From Aricia agestis (Eukaryota; Arthropoda; Insecta; Lepidoptera; Lycaenidae), in the NCBI RefSeq assembly GCF_905147365.1, contig NC_056418.1, positions 13,639,262 through 13,703,261 on the forward strand: a stretch of 64,000 bases of DNA. Reading direction: 5' to 3'. This document shows, in pieces, positions 23,823 through 35,300 of this stretch. The position numbers were made by a program, and so were the translations under genes. How positions within the stretch are numbered: the stretch's first letter is position 1; each line of letters opens with the position of its first letter. The notes beneath the pieces were generated by a model. It made no database searches. It worked only from the letters and a program-made list of their open reading frames with translations, and was not told the origin of the DNA.

Positions 23823-24563
23823 TCTGTACTAATATTATGAATGCGAAAGTATCTCTGTCTGTCTGTCTGTCTGTCAGTCTCGCTTTCACGCCAAACGCCA
23901 AAACTACCGAACCGATTGTAATGAAATTTTGTATACTGATAGTCTAAAGCCTGAGAAAGGACATAGGCTACTTTTTTACTGGAAAAAAGGGTTGTAAGGG
24001 TCGTAAATTTGTTCAAAAAATTCATAATAGATGGCGCCGTGCGTCTTCTACATCGCGCTGACGCTTGCTCAAAAGTCTTTCTATAAGAGGTGGTATCATC
24101 TTACATTTGTTATATCTATTCTACGGTATTAAATAACTCAGTACTCTATCTGTGCAGGCAGTGACGTAACCTTAATACCAAATTTCACCAACGACTGTTA
24201 AAGTTAATGCTCGAATTAGTATCACGTTAGCTGTTTCGTTTTTCATATGAATGAAAGAGAAGACAGGATATTTTAACAAGCTGTTAACACTAACAGACGT
24301 TGGTGAAATTGGGGCTAAACCTATCAATGATAAATAGTTTATGGGTAAAGTTGTGTAATTGGGGGGCTAAATAAGCTTTAAAATTTGGCATAATATATAA
24401 AGTTTAACATACAAAAATGAAGTACTTATTGTTTGCACACTGCACAGCTGTATTGATTTAATGGGTACCAGGGTTTTTTTATAAAAGCTTTTGACACCAA
24501 TTTTGTTGACATCGCGCGCTAAAAACTGAAGTCCACGCGGACGAAGTCGCGGGCAACAGCTAG
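23823..24563 (+). mobile_element. Non-autonomous Helitron, 741 bp
   Basis: Begins A|TCTGTACTAATATTATGAAT with a (CTGT)n tract at about 23853-23876. Ends with the hairpin GCGGAC-GAA-GTCGC and CAGCTAG|T at 24563. Family F copy 2 lies inside (24177-24315). No open frame for a Rep/helicase protein is present. Confidence 0.7.
24177..24315. mobile_element. MITE family F copy 2
   Basis: The ends AAATTTCACCAACGACTGTT and (inverted) GCCCCAATTTCACCAACGTC match family F copy 1 in inverse orientation. It is nested in the plus-strand Helitron. Confidence 0.6.
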
Positions 24564-24573
24564 TAGCTTATAA

Positions 24574-24943
24574 CGCCTTCGTGGCCTAGTGGTATAGACT
24601 ATAGAGCGTGGCTCTTGACTCGGAGGTCGTGGGTCCGATTCCCGCGTTGGAAACATGTTATTTGCAAGTTTGGTTAGGACAATGCAGGCTTATCACCTGA
24701 TTATCTGACAAGTAAGATGATCCATGCGTCGGATGGGCATGTAAAAAGTCGGTCCTGCGCCTGATCTCTCGCCGGTCGTGTCGGTCTTCCGTCCCACTGG
24801 GTTATGAGAGTAAAGGAATAGAGAGTGCTCTTGTGTACTGCGCACACACTTGGGCACTATAAAATTACTCCTGCGTACAGCGTAGCTGGCCTGGTTTCAA
24901 TGAAACCGGCCACCGTCACCGAAACCGGTGTGGGAGCTATTAT
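24574..24943 (+). mobile_element. tRNA-derived SINE
   Basis: A tRNA-like head at 24574-24650 has an A-box-like TGGCCTAGTGGT and a B-box-like GGTCCGATTCC. The body contains GATGATCCATGCGTCGGATG and GGTCCTGCGCCTGATC, shared with the fragment at 21410, and ends near GAAACCGGTGTGGGAGC. It begins only 11 bases after the Helitron's 3' end. Internal RNA polymerase III promoter boxes are the expected driver. The B box has one base off consensus (C for T). Confidence 0.7.
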
Positions 24944-25349
24944 AGCTTATAAGTTATAGTGCACCCCGCAAGAGGTCACAAAATAGGGTCATTAAAAACA
25001 CTAGACCACGGAGGAATACGTTATACGGCTGATTACGGCTGATTCAGCAGTATTCTAGCGACATTACAGGCTTTATTTACAAGTGTAGTTGCGAAACCAT
25101 CTTATTCATGTGTCACAAACCACAGTAACTGTACACAGATTGGATAACAAGCGCCTATTAGAGCACCGGACGCGCATTGTGCGCCCACACCCACTAACTG
25201 TTACACCCGTGCGATTTGCAGCACGCCCGCATTTCCCACTGATTGACCTAGGTCCAAGACGTCCTCCTGGCTTCTTTTAATGGGCTTTTACCTAAGGACG
25301 AGATATATACTTGCAAAATTCAATACCAGGGCTTCTAAGTACGAGTACG
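24944..25349. other. GC-richer block of unknown nature
   Basis: 25080-25290 is clearly less AT-rich than its surroundings and holds a 63-codon open frame without recognisable features. It may be an old exon or repeat fragment. No call is made. Confidence 0.3.
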
Positions 25350-25840
25350 TTAAGAGGATACACCAGGGGCGAGAGAAATTGAAAATAGGTATTTGAAAAT
25401 GTATTGCTGTCTCACCAATCTAAAGTCTCCCACCGCAGAGCGCGATAGAGACAACACGACAAAAGTTGTAATAAAAGAACAGAAAATCTTCGATTCGTTG
25501 TCCGCTGATTCCTTGTCCAAAACTTAAACGATTTAAGTACTTTTTTCATTAAGAATTAAAGCAAGGCTTGAGCTGTGTTCCTTTGTTTTACTTTTTTTGT
25601 ATATTTTAGCCAATTTTGTTTTCTGGGTGTTTGAACACAGAGGAAAATCTGGCCATTTTTTTGGGTTTTTGGACGTTCTTATCTTTTTTAATAATAAAAT
25701 TATGAAAAAAAGAAAACATAGGGACATGCTAATAGTGGCCATAGATATTCAGGGAAAAATCATAACTCTACCGGCATTATCCAGGGAGGAAACAGGGGAC
25801 AACGTTTGTATGGAAAAACGGCGATGTGGACTCCTCTTAA
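25350..25840 (+). mobile_element. TTAA-flanked MITE, family A copy 4 (diverged)
   Basis: TTAA ends as in the other copies, 491 bp, but more substitutions and small indels (for example CTGTCTCACCAATCTAAAGT where others have CTGTCTCCCTTACCTCAAGC). This is the oldest copy or a subfamily. Confidence 0.75.
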
Positions 25841-25904
25841 AACACCAGAGTCAAAAACCAGTTTGGCCACAATATTTTTTTAACGGGCTTTGTCCCACCA
25901 GGGC

Positions 25905-26320
25905 CACCACACATTCCCACCACTGTATCTCCTGTGTCGCCAGGATCGACAGCTGTGTCTAACTACGAAAACTCTGATATGATCTCAAGTAGCCCGAGGG
26001 ACATTATAAAGCTGTCTTGGGACTCGCAACGAAATTAATGCGAAGAAAATAGGAGGAATAGGACGACTTCCATATATCACATTTCTCGTCAGGATCCAAC
26101 CATGAAAATTCCTACCATTGTATCTCCTGTGTCCCTAGGATCGACAACGGTATCCAATAACTATAATATAATATTTTGATCTGATATCTCATATCTCATA
26201 TCGGTGAGACCAGGGGCATACTAATGGCCACACATTCTCACCACTGTATCTCCTGGGTGGCAACAACCACCCTTTGATATTTCAGGCAGCCCGAGAGACA
26301 TGCTGAAATTGTCTTGGAGA
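25905..26320. repeat. Three diverged copies of a CACTGTATCTCCTG-containing segment
   Basis: Segments near 25917, 26110 and 26234 share CCACTGTATCTCCTGTGT. Two are followed by a GGATCGACA word. Two copies also share the following AGCCCGAGGGACAT-like block (25992 and 26285). Spacing is about 193 and 124 bp. No coding frame is conserved among them. Confidence 0.6.
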
Positions 26321-26329
26321 AATTATTCA

Positions 26330-27862
26330 AAAGAAAGTAGGAGGGCCGAAAGGTAATGAATAAACTACATATAAAGTTTAACCTTTAACACATTCAGTGC
26401 CACCGACTGGCCCGGGGCTTTGTCGTTTTCGAATTTCGATATAAGTACAATTATTATGTAAAATGTATGTTACTATTCGTGGCCCTCCCCAAATCGCTTT
26501 TTTATGAGCGGCTTCGGGCCAAGACGTCAAGGTAGGTACTTGAAAATAAATTATTAACTACTTTAATTAATTAAATGCGTTACTTTTCCGGTAGGTAGGT
26601 ACGGCTACCCGTTTTAATGTTTTTGCTATAAAATATGATACAGGTAGTTTAAGGTTACAATTTATAACAATCAAGTAGGCTGCCAACCATTACTAAACTA
26701 CAATAAAAGTAACGTTACGTTAATGTTAAGGAATTACTAGTAACCACATAGGTCTACCCAAAATATACGATTTTATAATTCATTTTTATACTTACCAACC
26801 AACCTACCAACCTATTATAATGTGCGCGTGCCTATTAAACCGTATACCGCCGTCTTTAATATGCAGTCATTTTCCTCAATTCTCCACACTTTTCATGTTA
26901 TCGTTATCAAAAGAACAGTATAAAGATGGTATAAACTTATAAAGCTCAGAAAGCCTTTCCGAATAGATGGAATAGATTTCATAAATTCAACCACAGAGAC
27001 ATCTAGCGGATATCTGTAGAACTACGCATGCTCAAGTGTAACTTCTTGTTCAAAAGTTGACAGTTACATAACACAGATGGCAGTAGTAGTCCCACTATAT
27101 TCGCTATTGTTCGGAAAAGTCAGGAAATCTACTGAAACAATTTTTTTCCACGATACGTCGTGCACACCAAAGGAATACAAATGAGCGAAAACAATTGATG
27201 ACGTTATAAGGGGAATATTAAATTGGAAATAAGAATGAAAATATTAGGAGTAGGTACCTACACGCACTAAAAACAATGGAAATAATATGTAAAACTGTTT
27301 TAAAAAGTAAATTATTGCTTTGAAATAGGAATGTATCATTGAAATAGTTTTGGCGTTTGCAGTTTCATTCTCAATGTTCTTCGTAAATCACAGCTTTTTA
27401 AAGAATATTATCTCCGCCTATTAAAAATATAGAGAGTAGAGACCATAAATAAATTAAGTAAGTACCTACCTAAAACCTAATTAATAATATTACAACTTAA
27501 TAACTTTGTACTTACTCAATGTAATTTTTTTCATTAATTTTTTTTCATTCCCAAAAAACAATAGAATGAGAACCGAATAAAATAAAAATTCATGAATGAA
27601 GTGTGACGTTATCTTACAATATAATATAATATTTTAGAATAATATTAAAGATAATATTATGTTGGCATCTTCACAAGAAATAAATAGTGACGCTATCGTC
27701 ACATTCTCATGATAGAGCCAAAACTTTCGTTTACGTAAAGTGAAAAGTTTAATTTTCATCATCATCATCATCAGAAGCTTAAAAATAGAGCCAGTAGGTA
27801 AGTACTTGTAACAAGCTTCGGTTTAATTTTTTTTGAAAACGCGCTGTTCATAATTATTATTA
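26330..27862. other. About 1.5 kb with no gene or repeat recognised
   Basis: AT-rich. It contains ACAGATGGCAGTAGTAGTCC near 27079 and a short (CAT)n run at about 27758. Nothing can be assigned. Confidence 0.35.
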
Positions 27863-27981
27863 TAGGTCTACCAGAATCTGAATATAGATTTTAAAATAAT
27901 ATCCTTGATCATTGGATATTTTTTTAAATAATATGCATGTTTCACACACAGAAGAAGGCCGCTATAAGGAAAAATAAAAAT

Positions 27982-29354
27982 CGGCCAAGTGCGAGTTGGA
28001 CTCGCGCACGAAGGGTTCCGTACCATTCAAAATCTTTCCATTAATAAATTTAAGAGGATACAACAGCGGCTAGAGAAATGAAAAAAAATTACGTGTAATA
28101 TCTATAGGCTCTGTCTCCCTTACCTCAAGCCTATACCGCAGAACGCGATAGAGACAACTGCAGAAAATCCAGAAAATCAACGATTCGTTGTCCCCTGATT
28201 CCTTCTCCAAAACTTAACCGATTTAAGTACTTTTTTCATTAAAGATTAAAAAAAGGCTTGAGCTGTGTTCCTATGTTTTGCTTTTTTTGTATAATCTATC
28301 CAAATCTGTTTTCTGGACGTTTGAACACAGTGGAAAATCTGGCCATTTTTTTGGGTCTTTGAACGTTCATATCTTATTTAATAATTAAATTATGAAAAAA
28401 AAGAAAACATAGGGACATTGTATTAGTGGCCGTAGATATTCAGGAAAAAAAATTATAACTCTACTAGCATTATCCAGGGAGGAAACAGGGGACAACGTTT
28501 GTATGGAAAAAATGGCGGTGTGGAATCCTCTTAAAAAAGTAGTCAAAGAGCGTTTGTGTGCCAAAGCTTAATATAAGGTCAATGATTTCATAGAAGATGG
28601 CACATCTTGGGAGTAGGATGGCTTCTTGCAAGGCTACTTCTACATCATTATATTATGACTTACAATTATGTATGTTGACATTGTATATAGGTAATATTAA
28701 GTTACAAAATTGTAAACTTTATTTTAAAAGAATAATTTTTCTCTCACTTTTTTGGTAAAAAGTGGAACCCGTGCGAGTTTCTTACGCCGGTTCGTCTCAC
28801 CGGGGTAGTTCCCGAACCGGTGGTAGACATCAGGTAGACATTCTGAAAAAATTTGATTCAAATTTACTCAGAAATAAAACATTTTTTATTTTATTATTTT
28901 TATTTATTTTATTATAGAGCAAAAATTGGTAAAAATTATCATGTGTTTTTTGTATGGGAGCCCACGGAGCTAATACAAAAGAGCCCCCTTAATGATTTAT
29001 TTTATTTAAATTTTATTATTAATTATTAAAGCATAAAAAAAACTGAGTATTTTGTGAACATTTCAAGTGCCTACTGCCATTATTTATATCGAGTAAAAAA
29101 TAGCAAAAAATTACGTTTGTTGTATCATGTATGGCAGCCCCCCTTAAATATGTGATTTGTTTTGTTTTTAGTATTTGTTGTTATAGCGGCAACAGATAAT
29201 ATAAACACAACTTATAAAAATTCAGAAATCTAGCTATAGCGGTTCTTGAGATACAGCCTGGAGACAGACAGACGGACAGGCGGACAGACAGACATCGAAG
29301 TCTTAGTAAGTAATAGGCTCTCGTTTTTTACCCTTTGGGTACGGAACCCTAAAA
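27982..29354 (+). mobile_element. LINE-like repeat with family A MITE inside
   Basis: Head CGGCCAAGTGCGAGTTGGAC, tail TTTGGGTACGGAACCC followed by A. This repeat is ubiquitous in Lepidoptera and its poly-A end indicates a retroelement, but no reverse transcriptase coding is present here. Its interior holds AATACAAAAGAGCCCCCTTA-type sequence. Family A copy 5 is inserted near the head. Relatives lie at 34461, 40369 and 47320. Confidence 0.65.
28050..28534 (+). mobile_element. TTAA-flanked MITE, family A copy 5
   Basis: TTAA at 28050-28053 and 28531-28534, 485 bp. It is nearly identical to copy 3, including the ACAACAGCGGCTAGAG variant near its left end, which suggests that these two are closest relatives. 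Confidence 0.85.
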
Positions 29355-29800
29355 AGGATCAAAATGTTTTATTCCAATTACCCCGGTATTGCTAGAGTCA
29401 ATTTAATTTCTCACTTTTTGCCATCAGATTCTGATAGATCTATAACGTGTCTATAACTATACAGAGGGATGCATAATCGTTATAAGTTTTTGCCGTACAT
29501 TACTTGTACCCAATGTGATGGCGTTGTAAGTTGCCGTTAGTGACCGCCGTTCGGTTTCGGCCAGTTTCGGCAAAAAAATCTAGTTTCGGCCTTAGTTTCG
29601 GTTTCGGCCAAAATATAGCCAAAACTTTCGGCCTCGCTGAAACTGGTGCGTAGTTCGGTAAACTTCACAGTTAAGTCGTGCTTACTAGCGGGCGAGGCCT
29701 AGGATCAGTTCGCCACCATCTATTTAATCGTGTTTTGAAAATTACGTTTCGGTTTGTTGTATCGGAGCCCTCCTGAAATATGTTATTTGTTTTGTTGTTA

Positions 29801-29945
29801 TATATATAATTGGAATCTCGGAATCGGCTCCAACGATTTTCATGAAATTATATAGTATATAGGGGGTTTCGGGGGCGATAAATCGATCTAGCTAGGAATC
29901 ATTTCTAGAAAATGTTATTTTCATCGGATACCGAGCGTTTCTTCG
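29801..29945 (+). mobile_element. Short Helitron-like fragment, 3' truncated
   Basis: Starts in TATATATAATTGGAATCTCG and runs to ATCGGATACCGAGCG, matching the element at 40884-41047 but lacking its CTAG end. It is nested in the hAT-type element. Confidence 0.5.
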
Positions 29946-30170
29946 TTAATTAACGATTGACGGATTAACGAGTTAATGCCCAGCTATGGATTTTAGTAAT
30001 AGGTTTACGTGGTAAGTTGTAAGGTACGGTTAGCGACAAATAGTGTAGGAGTTCGGTGCAACCTGTATGGCCATTGACAATTTTGTAGAGGAGTAAAAGA
30101 CAGTGAGTAGTTTTCCGCATCTTAAGGCAAATAATTTTGAAGAACCCGAGACGTTGAGTCGGGTCGGTCG

Positions 30171-31095
30171 GATTTCACAATCTTCTCTAAATCACGATTA
30201 ATAAATCTAAGTTTATGTGACATCACCCGATAATTTTACATTATTTCATCATTTTAGAGTCTAGTTACGTTATTTCACCAACATAAAAGCAAGAAACGAT
30301 ATTCAAACTAACCAAACACTTCTGACAAAATTGTCATCTTGATATTTTTTCACTACACTGTGAAAAAAAAATAGACTTTAACGGCTTTTATGAAGTTGAA
30401 CCATACAATATTGGACGTTCTGAAGATAAAACTCGGATTTGCTGTGAACGCATGTAGTTTACGTTAGTGAAATGTAATTTGGTGCTATATACGCGTTTAT
30501 ACGTTTAGAACCGATTTAGTGTGCACTAAGCGCGTTTAATTTCTTATCTTAAATCGCACCTAAATAAAATAACTTGAAATAACTTTTGCTTAGGGTAATC
30601 CTTCGTTGTAAAACATTAAAGAGGGATTCACCACTAACATTTAAAACTTCGTTTTATGAAACTAAGTACAAGATTAAACGCGTTCATATGGCGAACTTAA
30701 TCTAGTTTGATTTCGAATAGACTTCACAATCTTCTTTTAATCGCGATTAATAAATCTAAGTTTACGTGACGCCATGCGTTGATTTTACATGTTTTTACCA
30801 TCTTGGAGCTTTTTCACTTTGTTTTATTACCAAAAGAAAGAAACGATAAGTAAGCCAAACGCATATTTTGAAAACTGTCATCTTCACTTTTTCTTCATCT
30901 GTGTTTTTCTATTCGCCATAACACTACACTAATATGACAGTGAGTTTTATGAATTTACAGTAGTATGGATTTGCTGTGAACGATGCTGAAAGGCAATCAG
31001 GTGTTTTAAACGTGTTTATACGTTTAGAAACAGTTTAGTGTGCGCCAAGCACGTTCAATTTCTTTGGTTAAATCGCACCTAAAAACTTGGAATCG
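30171..31095. repeat. Diverged internal direct duplication, offset about 550 bp
   Basis: 30171-30565 and 30722-31090 share blocks in the same order: TTCACAATCTTCT, GATTAATAAATCTAAGTTTA, AAGAAACGATA, GCTGTGAACG, GTTTATACGTTTAGAA and AAATCGCACCTAAA. They are clearly diverged between blocks. Both lie inside the hAT-type element. Confidence 0.75.
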
Positions 31096-31313
31096 GATAA
31101 AAAACGGAATACCGTATAGAAGAAAAAGTTTCTAGGGAACAGATCGAGTCTAAGAATAATAATTATTTGTTTTGAGATTTGTCGCAAAAGTAAAAAATCC
31201 AATGTGGCACATATTCTTATGTCTTAGTAAATGTTAAAAATCGATTTTAATTTTTTATCAAGTTTCGGTTTCGGTTTCGGTTTCGGCTGAAAAATCAGTT
31301 TCGGTCGGACACT

Positions 31314-32109
31314 ATGCCGTTGTAAGTTGGCGTTAAGTTATGTAACTTATAAATATGAAAAGAATGATATCCTTGCTTTCTTTACTTAAATCGGTCCAAA
31401 TCGAGTTTTTCTCATTTAATTTTTATACGAATAAAAAAGCATGATACTTAGAGCTCTGTTTTTGTTATTTTGGTTGGCAAAGGACTCTAGTCAGTATCTA
31501 CAATGAAACTAATAATATAATAATACCTATAATTTTCAGCGCGTATCATTATCTACTTATAAAATTCGTGCTATTTACAAAAACGATTTTAATGTAGAGT
31601 CTCCACATTTTCATCAAAAATTCGGACAACTTGTTTTTGTGTCTTGATTTTTTCAAGATGAATTTGAAGAGGTCAATAGAACCTAGACAATAGATACAGT
31701 GTAAACATGTCTAGACTCTAGACATCGTTTAGACATTTAGGCCAGTAATTGCGTCACAAGTCACAGTGAATGATTAACACACCCACAAGAAATCGTAGCT
31801 CGGCCTTGGGACAAAACTGTTCACCTTTTGGCGGCCAAGTTCAGTTTTCAGACGAGACGTGAGGAAAATTCATCATCATTTCTTTAATAACGTCTAGTCT
31901 TAAGAAGATTGAATAAATATTTAACCAATAATCTCTAAAGTAACTGCTGTCTGCAGGAAATTTATTTGCGTACGTGTTGAAATGTAAATAAAATTGAGGT
32001 CATTCTTAAAAGATGACCTACTGAGAAAGTGTAACGCTGATGAGACATTTAAGTGCTAGGTTTTATATTTTTATGCGAGCAAACTCAGGCCTTGATACGA
32101 AATCACTTT
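31314..32109. other. Upstream flank of the SLC17-like gene, nothing assigned
   Basis: AT-rich, no open frame or repeat recognised. Given the ATG at 32356, part of it may be 5' UTR or promoter. Confidence 0.35.
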
Positions 32110-32355
32110 TTGCGGGCGCGAGCGGCTAGCGTGAAGCGTGGAGAGCAATTTTCCCGCCACTCTGGCGCTTTCAGTGTTCAGCGTGACGTCACTCGCACGC
32201 CGCGACCGCGTGTTGCCCCGCGTCCCGCAGACGGCGCGCTCGCTCAGTCCGCTTCTGACGTGACTCCGCAGTCCGCATCCCTCGCTATGTACGACCACCC
32301 CATACTCGTCCATGTTGGTCACGCCAACGTTACGTAGACTCCGGTATTGCTGAAG
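32110..32355 (+). promoter_or_regulatory. CpG-rich promoter/5' UTR block of the SLC17-like gene
   Basis: A sharp rise in GC and CpG content (GCGGGCGCGAGCGGC, CGTCCCGCAGACGGCGCGCTC) sits directly upstream of the first coding exon in otherwise AT-rich DNA. No TATA box at a convincing position was seen. The transcription start cannot be fixed from sequence alone. Open frames on both strands here are compositional. Confidence 0.45.
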
Positions 32356-35300
32356 ATGGTGTCGAAGTCGCGAGGCGCTCACGTGCTGGTATGGGAGCAG
32401 CCCGGCGTCGAGGAGCCCGAGGGCTACCGCGGTGAGTGACGTCATCGGGAAACACAGAAATATTGACGTTTGTTTGAATTTGGAATGGCGCGTTTTAGTT
32501 TTTTTGTTTATTTTTTTAAGATCCCGAAAAGGAAGCAACGACTTTCATAATTATATATTACATAATAAAAATTATGTATAGACAAAAAATAAAATACAGT
32601 TTTTTCAATAGCAAAGTGGAAATAATATTTTTCTCTGATTACACGCATCAGACGCGGCGCGCCCACGTGGGATTTCCGTTTCACGACAACATTAGAATTC
32701 GTGCCGTAAAAAAAATATTTTAAATAAATTGCTATAAGTAATAGGTCTACCAGAATCCGATGGAAATTTTTGACAGCAGATTTTCACAAAATATCCTTGA
32801 TCATTGGATAAATTTTTATATTTGCACAATATATCAGCCGCTATAAGAAAAAAAAGGATCAAAATGTTTTATTCCAATTACCCCGGTATTGCTAGAGTCA
32901 ATTTATTTTCTCACTTTTTGCCATCAGATTCTGGTAGACCTATTATACTTATATTTAATTACTTAATATTTATATTTTAATAGTTTTCGATCTTCTTATT
33001 AAGTTATAATAGATTGTATAAAAAATCCTCCCTAATCCTCCTCCTCCAAAAATCCGTCCTAAAAAACATTAACTTTTGGTCACTTAATCAATTCATTTAT
33101 TTTTTAACTGCCAATGTTATTTCGGCATCTTATTTTATTATTATTGTTTATAATTATTACTTATTGTAATTAAATATTTTATTAGGTGGTACGGCTATGG
33201 TAAACTATGATAGTTAGTTTAAAAAACATGCAAAATTATTGTTTACCCCTAAAACCTCTAGTATCTACTAGAGGTTTTAGGGTTAAACAATTATTTTGCA
33301 TATTTTTATTTTTATTTTTATCGTCATGGAGTAAAAATGTGCCAATATTTAGACTGCACGGTGCACACCAGCATGATAGGCCTGCCTATTATATTTACGT
33401 TTGTTCACGTCATAAAAACGTTAACTACATTAATCATGTGTAATTAATAAATTAATTATGTACTATTAATATTATTGAATCCATTGGTATTATTATGCGG
33501 AGGTATCAGTCTCTTCCGTTTAAAATCTCTTGGGTAAGTACTAAATGTACTCAGTAAAATAAAAAGGGAAAAACAAAGGTTGGCCAGTTGGAGGAAACGG
33601 GGCACTATAGGAAAAAGAAAGTATTAAAAAAAATCTATAAAATTATTCATCACAATTTCATATAATTTATTATGAATGAATATTATATTATGGTATTATA
33701 TTATGGGAAATAATAAAACGAGCGAATAAAAAATTACTTTGCGACTGATGATGAACATACTGTTTTAATAACAATATGAGCGGCATTAATTTGACTGAGC
33801 GAAAAATAAACTAAACTAACGACTAATATTGATTTATAATAAAATCCAGGATGAGCTTACAAAAAGTGGATTGCGATTAATCTATTTCAGATATTAAAAG
33901 TCTATCCGAGCGACTGTATTACTAAGTGAGCGACTGGAAATACATAGCGGGCAACTTCAATAATAAATATAGAGTCAATTTTTCTAAGTGAGCTTATTTA
34001 TTACGAGCCACTAAAAAGTTCACTTTGAGCAAACCTTTGTGAGCTGCTTTATTAATGATAATTGGTTACTGATATTCTATTTGAGGCTTTATATTTTATA
34101 TTTTGATACGTGTTTTAATGAAAACTATATATTGTTAAATGCGTGCGAATTCGAATAGGGGCGGAGCGACGAATCGTTGTAGTTAGGTGATTTGGGCTGC
34201 GGACCAATACGACTTTTTTGGGTTAGGTTAGATTTCGCTGCGCTTCGCTGCGCTACGCTCCCAGCCGCCTTAGCCATCGTGGTTATTTTTTTGTGAACCA
34301 CCCAGAAGTAGGAGTCCCGCGTAGCGGGGCTCCATCGACTCATAGTTGAAGCCAGTTGTTTTTTTTGGTATACGTCACCATTAAAATTTTTAACCATTTC
34401 TTTGACGTTCCGTTAAGGATTATAATTTGTGTAATTTATTAATGATTTTTATATATAAACAGGGTTTCGTACCAAAATAGAGCAAAAAGAGGCAAAAGTT
34501 GTGCTTTTTGTATGGGAGCCCCCTTAATTATTTAGTTAATTTTTATTTTTATTATAAATTATTAAATTATAAATGCAATTGAGTATTTTGTGAACATTTC
34601 AAATGCCTACCTGTTGCCATTATTGAGATCGAGCAAAAAAAGCAAAAAAAATCACTGAGGTAATAAGTACTAAAAAAATCACGTTTGTTGTATGGGAATA
34701 AACCCTTAAATATTTAATTTATTTTGTTTTTAGTATTTGTTGTTATAGTGGCAACAGATATACACAATCTGTTAAAATTTCAGAAGTCTAGCTATAGCGG
34801 TTCTTGAGATACAGCCTGGAGACAGACAGACGGACATACATCGAAGTCTTAGTAATAGGGTCCCGTTTTTACCCTTTGGGTACGGAACCCTAAAATTCTT
34901 TATAACGATAAAAATCATTATTGATGATTGATTTAAAATGTCTACGTTTATTCTATATTTGAAAGTTGAAACCGATACATAATTGAGTTGTAACTAGGGA
35001 ATGCAATCTCGTTCTCGCGAGATCTCGGCCTTTTTTAGCGAGATTGATCTCGGACGAAAAAAAGGCGAGATCTCGCGAGTTTAACGAGATTGCACTTGAG
35101 CATAAAAACGTCTTATTTGAAGCGCTGACTGACACGGACGGAGTTGCGATCACGGAGTCAAAACATGGGGGAGCTGGCCTAAGCAACTGTGCACTGTGAT
35201 TCTCAACTAGGTCCTGAATTTTGACTTCTCGTTATTTTGTTAGTTATAAAAGAACTATTTTAATACTAAAAGATTTGTGTTTGATAGTGCACTTTTATAA

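Larger units (their letters stand above)
27865..29440 (+). mobile_element. TA-flanked MITE family C copy 1, interrupted
   Basis: Ends GGTCTACCAGAATCTGA and (inverted) GATCTATCAGAATCTGA, with TA outside (27863-27864 and 29441-29442). The element is split after CCGCTATAAGGAAAAATAAAA by a LINE-like insertion (27982-29354) and resumes at GGATCAAAATG. The uninterrupted relative at 32744-32940 shows the empty site. Confidence 0.8.
29539..31313. mobile_element. hAT-type non-autonomous element lined with TTTCGG words
   Basis: Ends AGTGACCGCCG and (inverted) AGTGTCCGACCG. Eight-base target duplications TTGCCGTT (29531-29538) and ATGCCGTT (31314-31321) match at 7 of 8. The left end holds a run of TTCGGTTTCGGCC-type words (29549-29635). 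The right end holds GTTTCGGTTTCGGTTTCGG (31262-31308). The interior carries a diverged internal duplication and a Helitron fragment. No transposase was recognised. Assignment to hAT rests on the 8-bp duplication. Confidence 0.7.

Noticed and set aside
32071..32538. 155-codon minus-strand open frame over the CpG-rich block
   Set aside because: It overlaps the first coding exon and promoter of the SLC17-like gene antisense, and has no recognisable domain. Low stop density follows from GC content.
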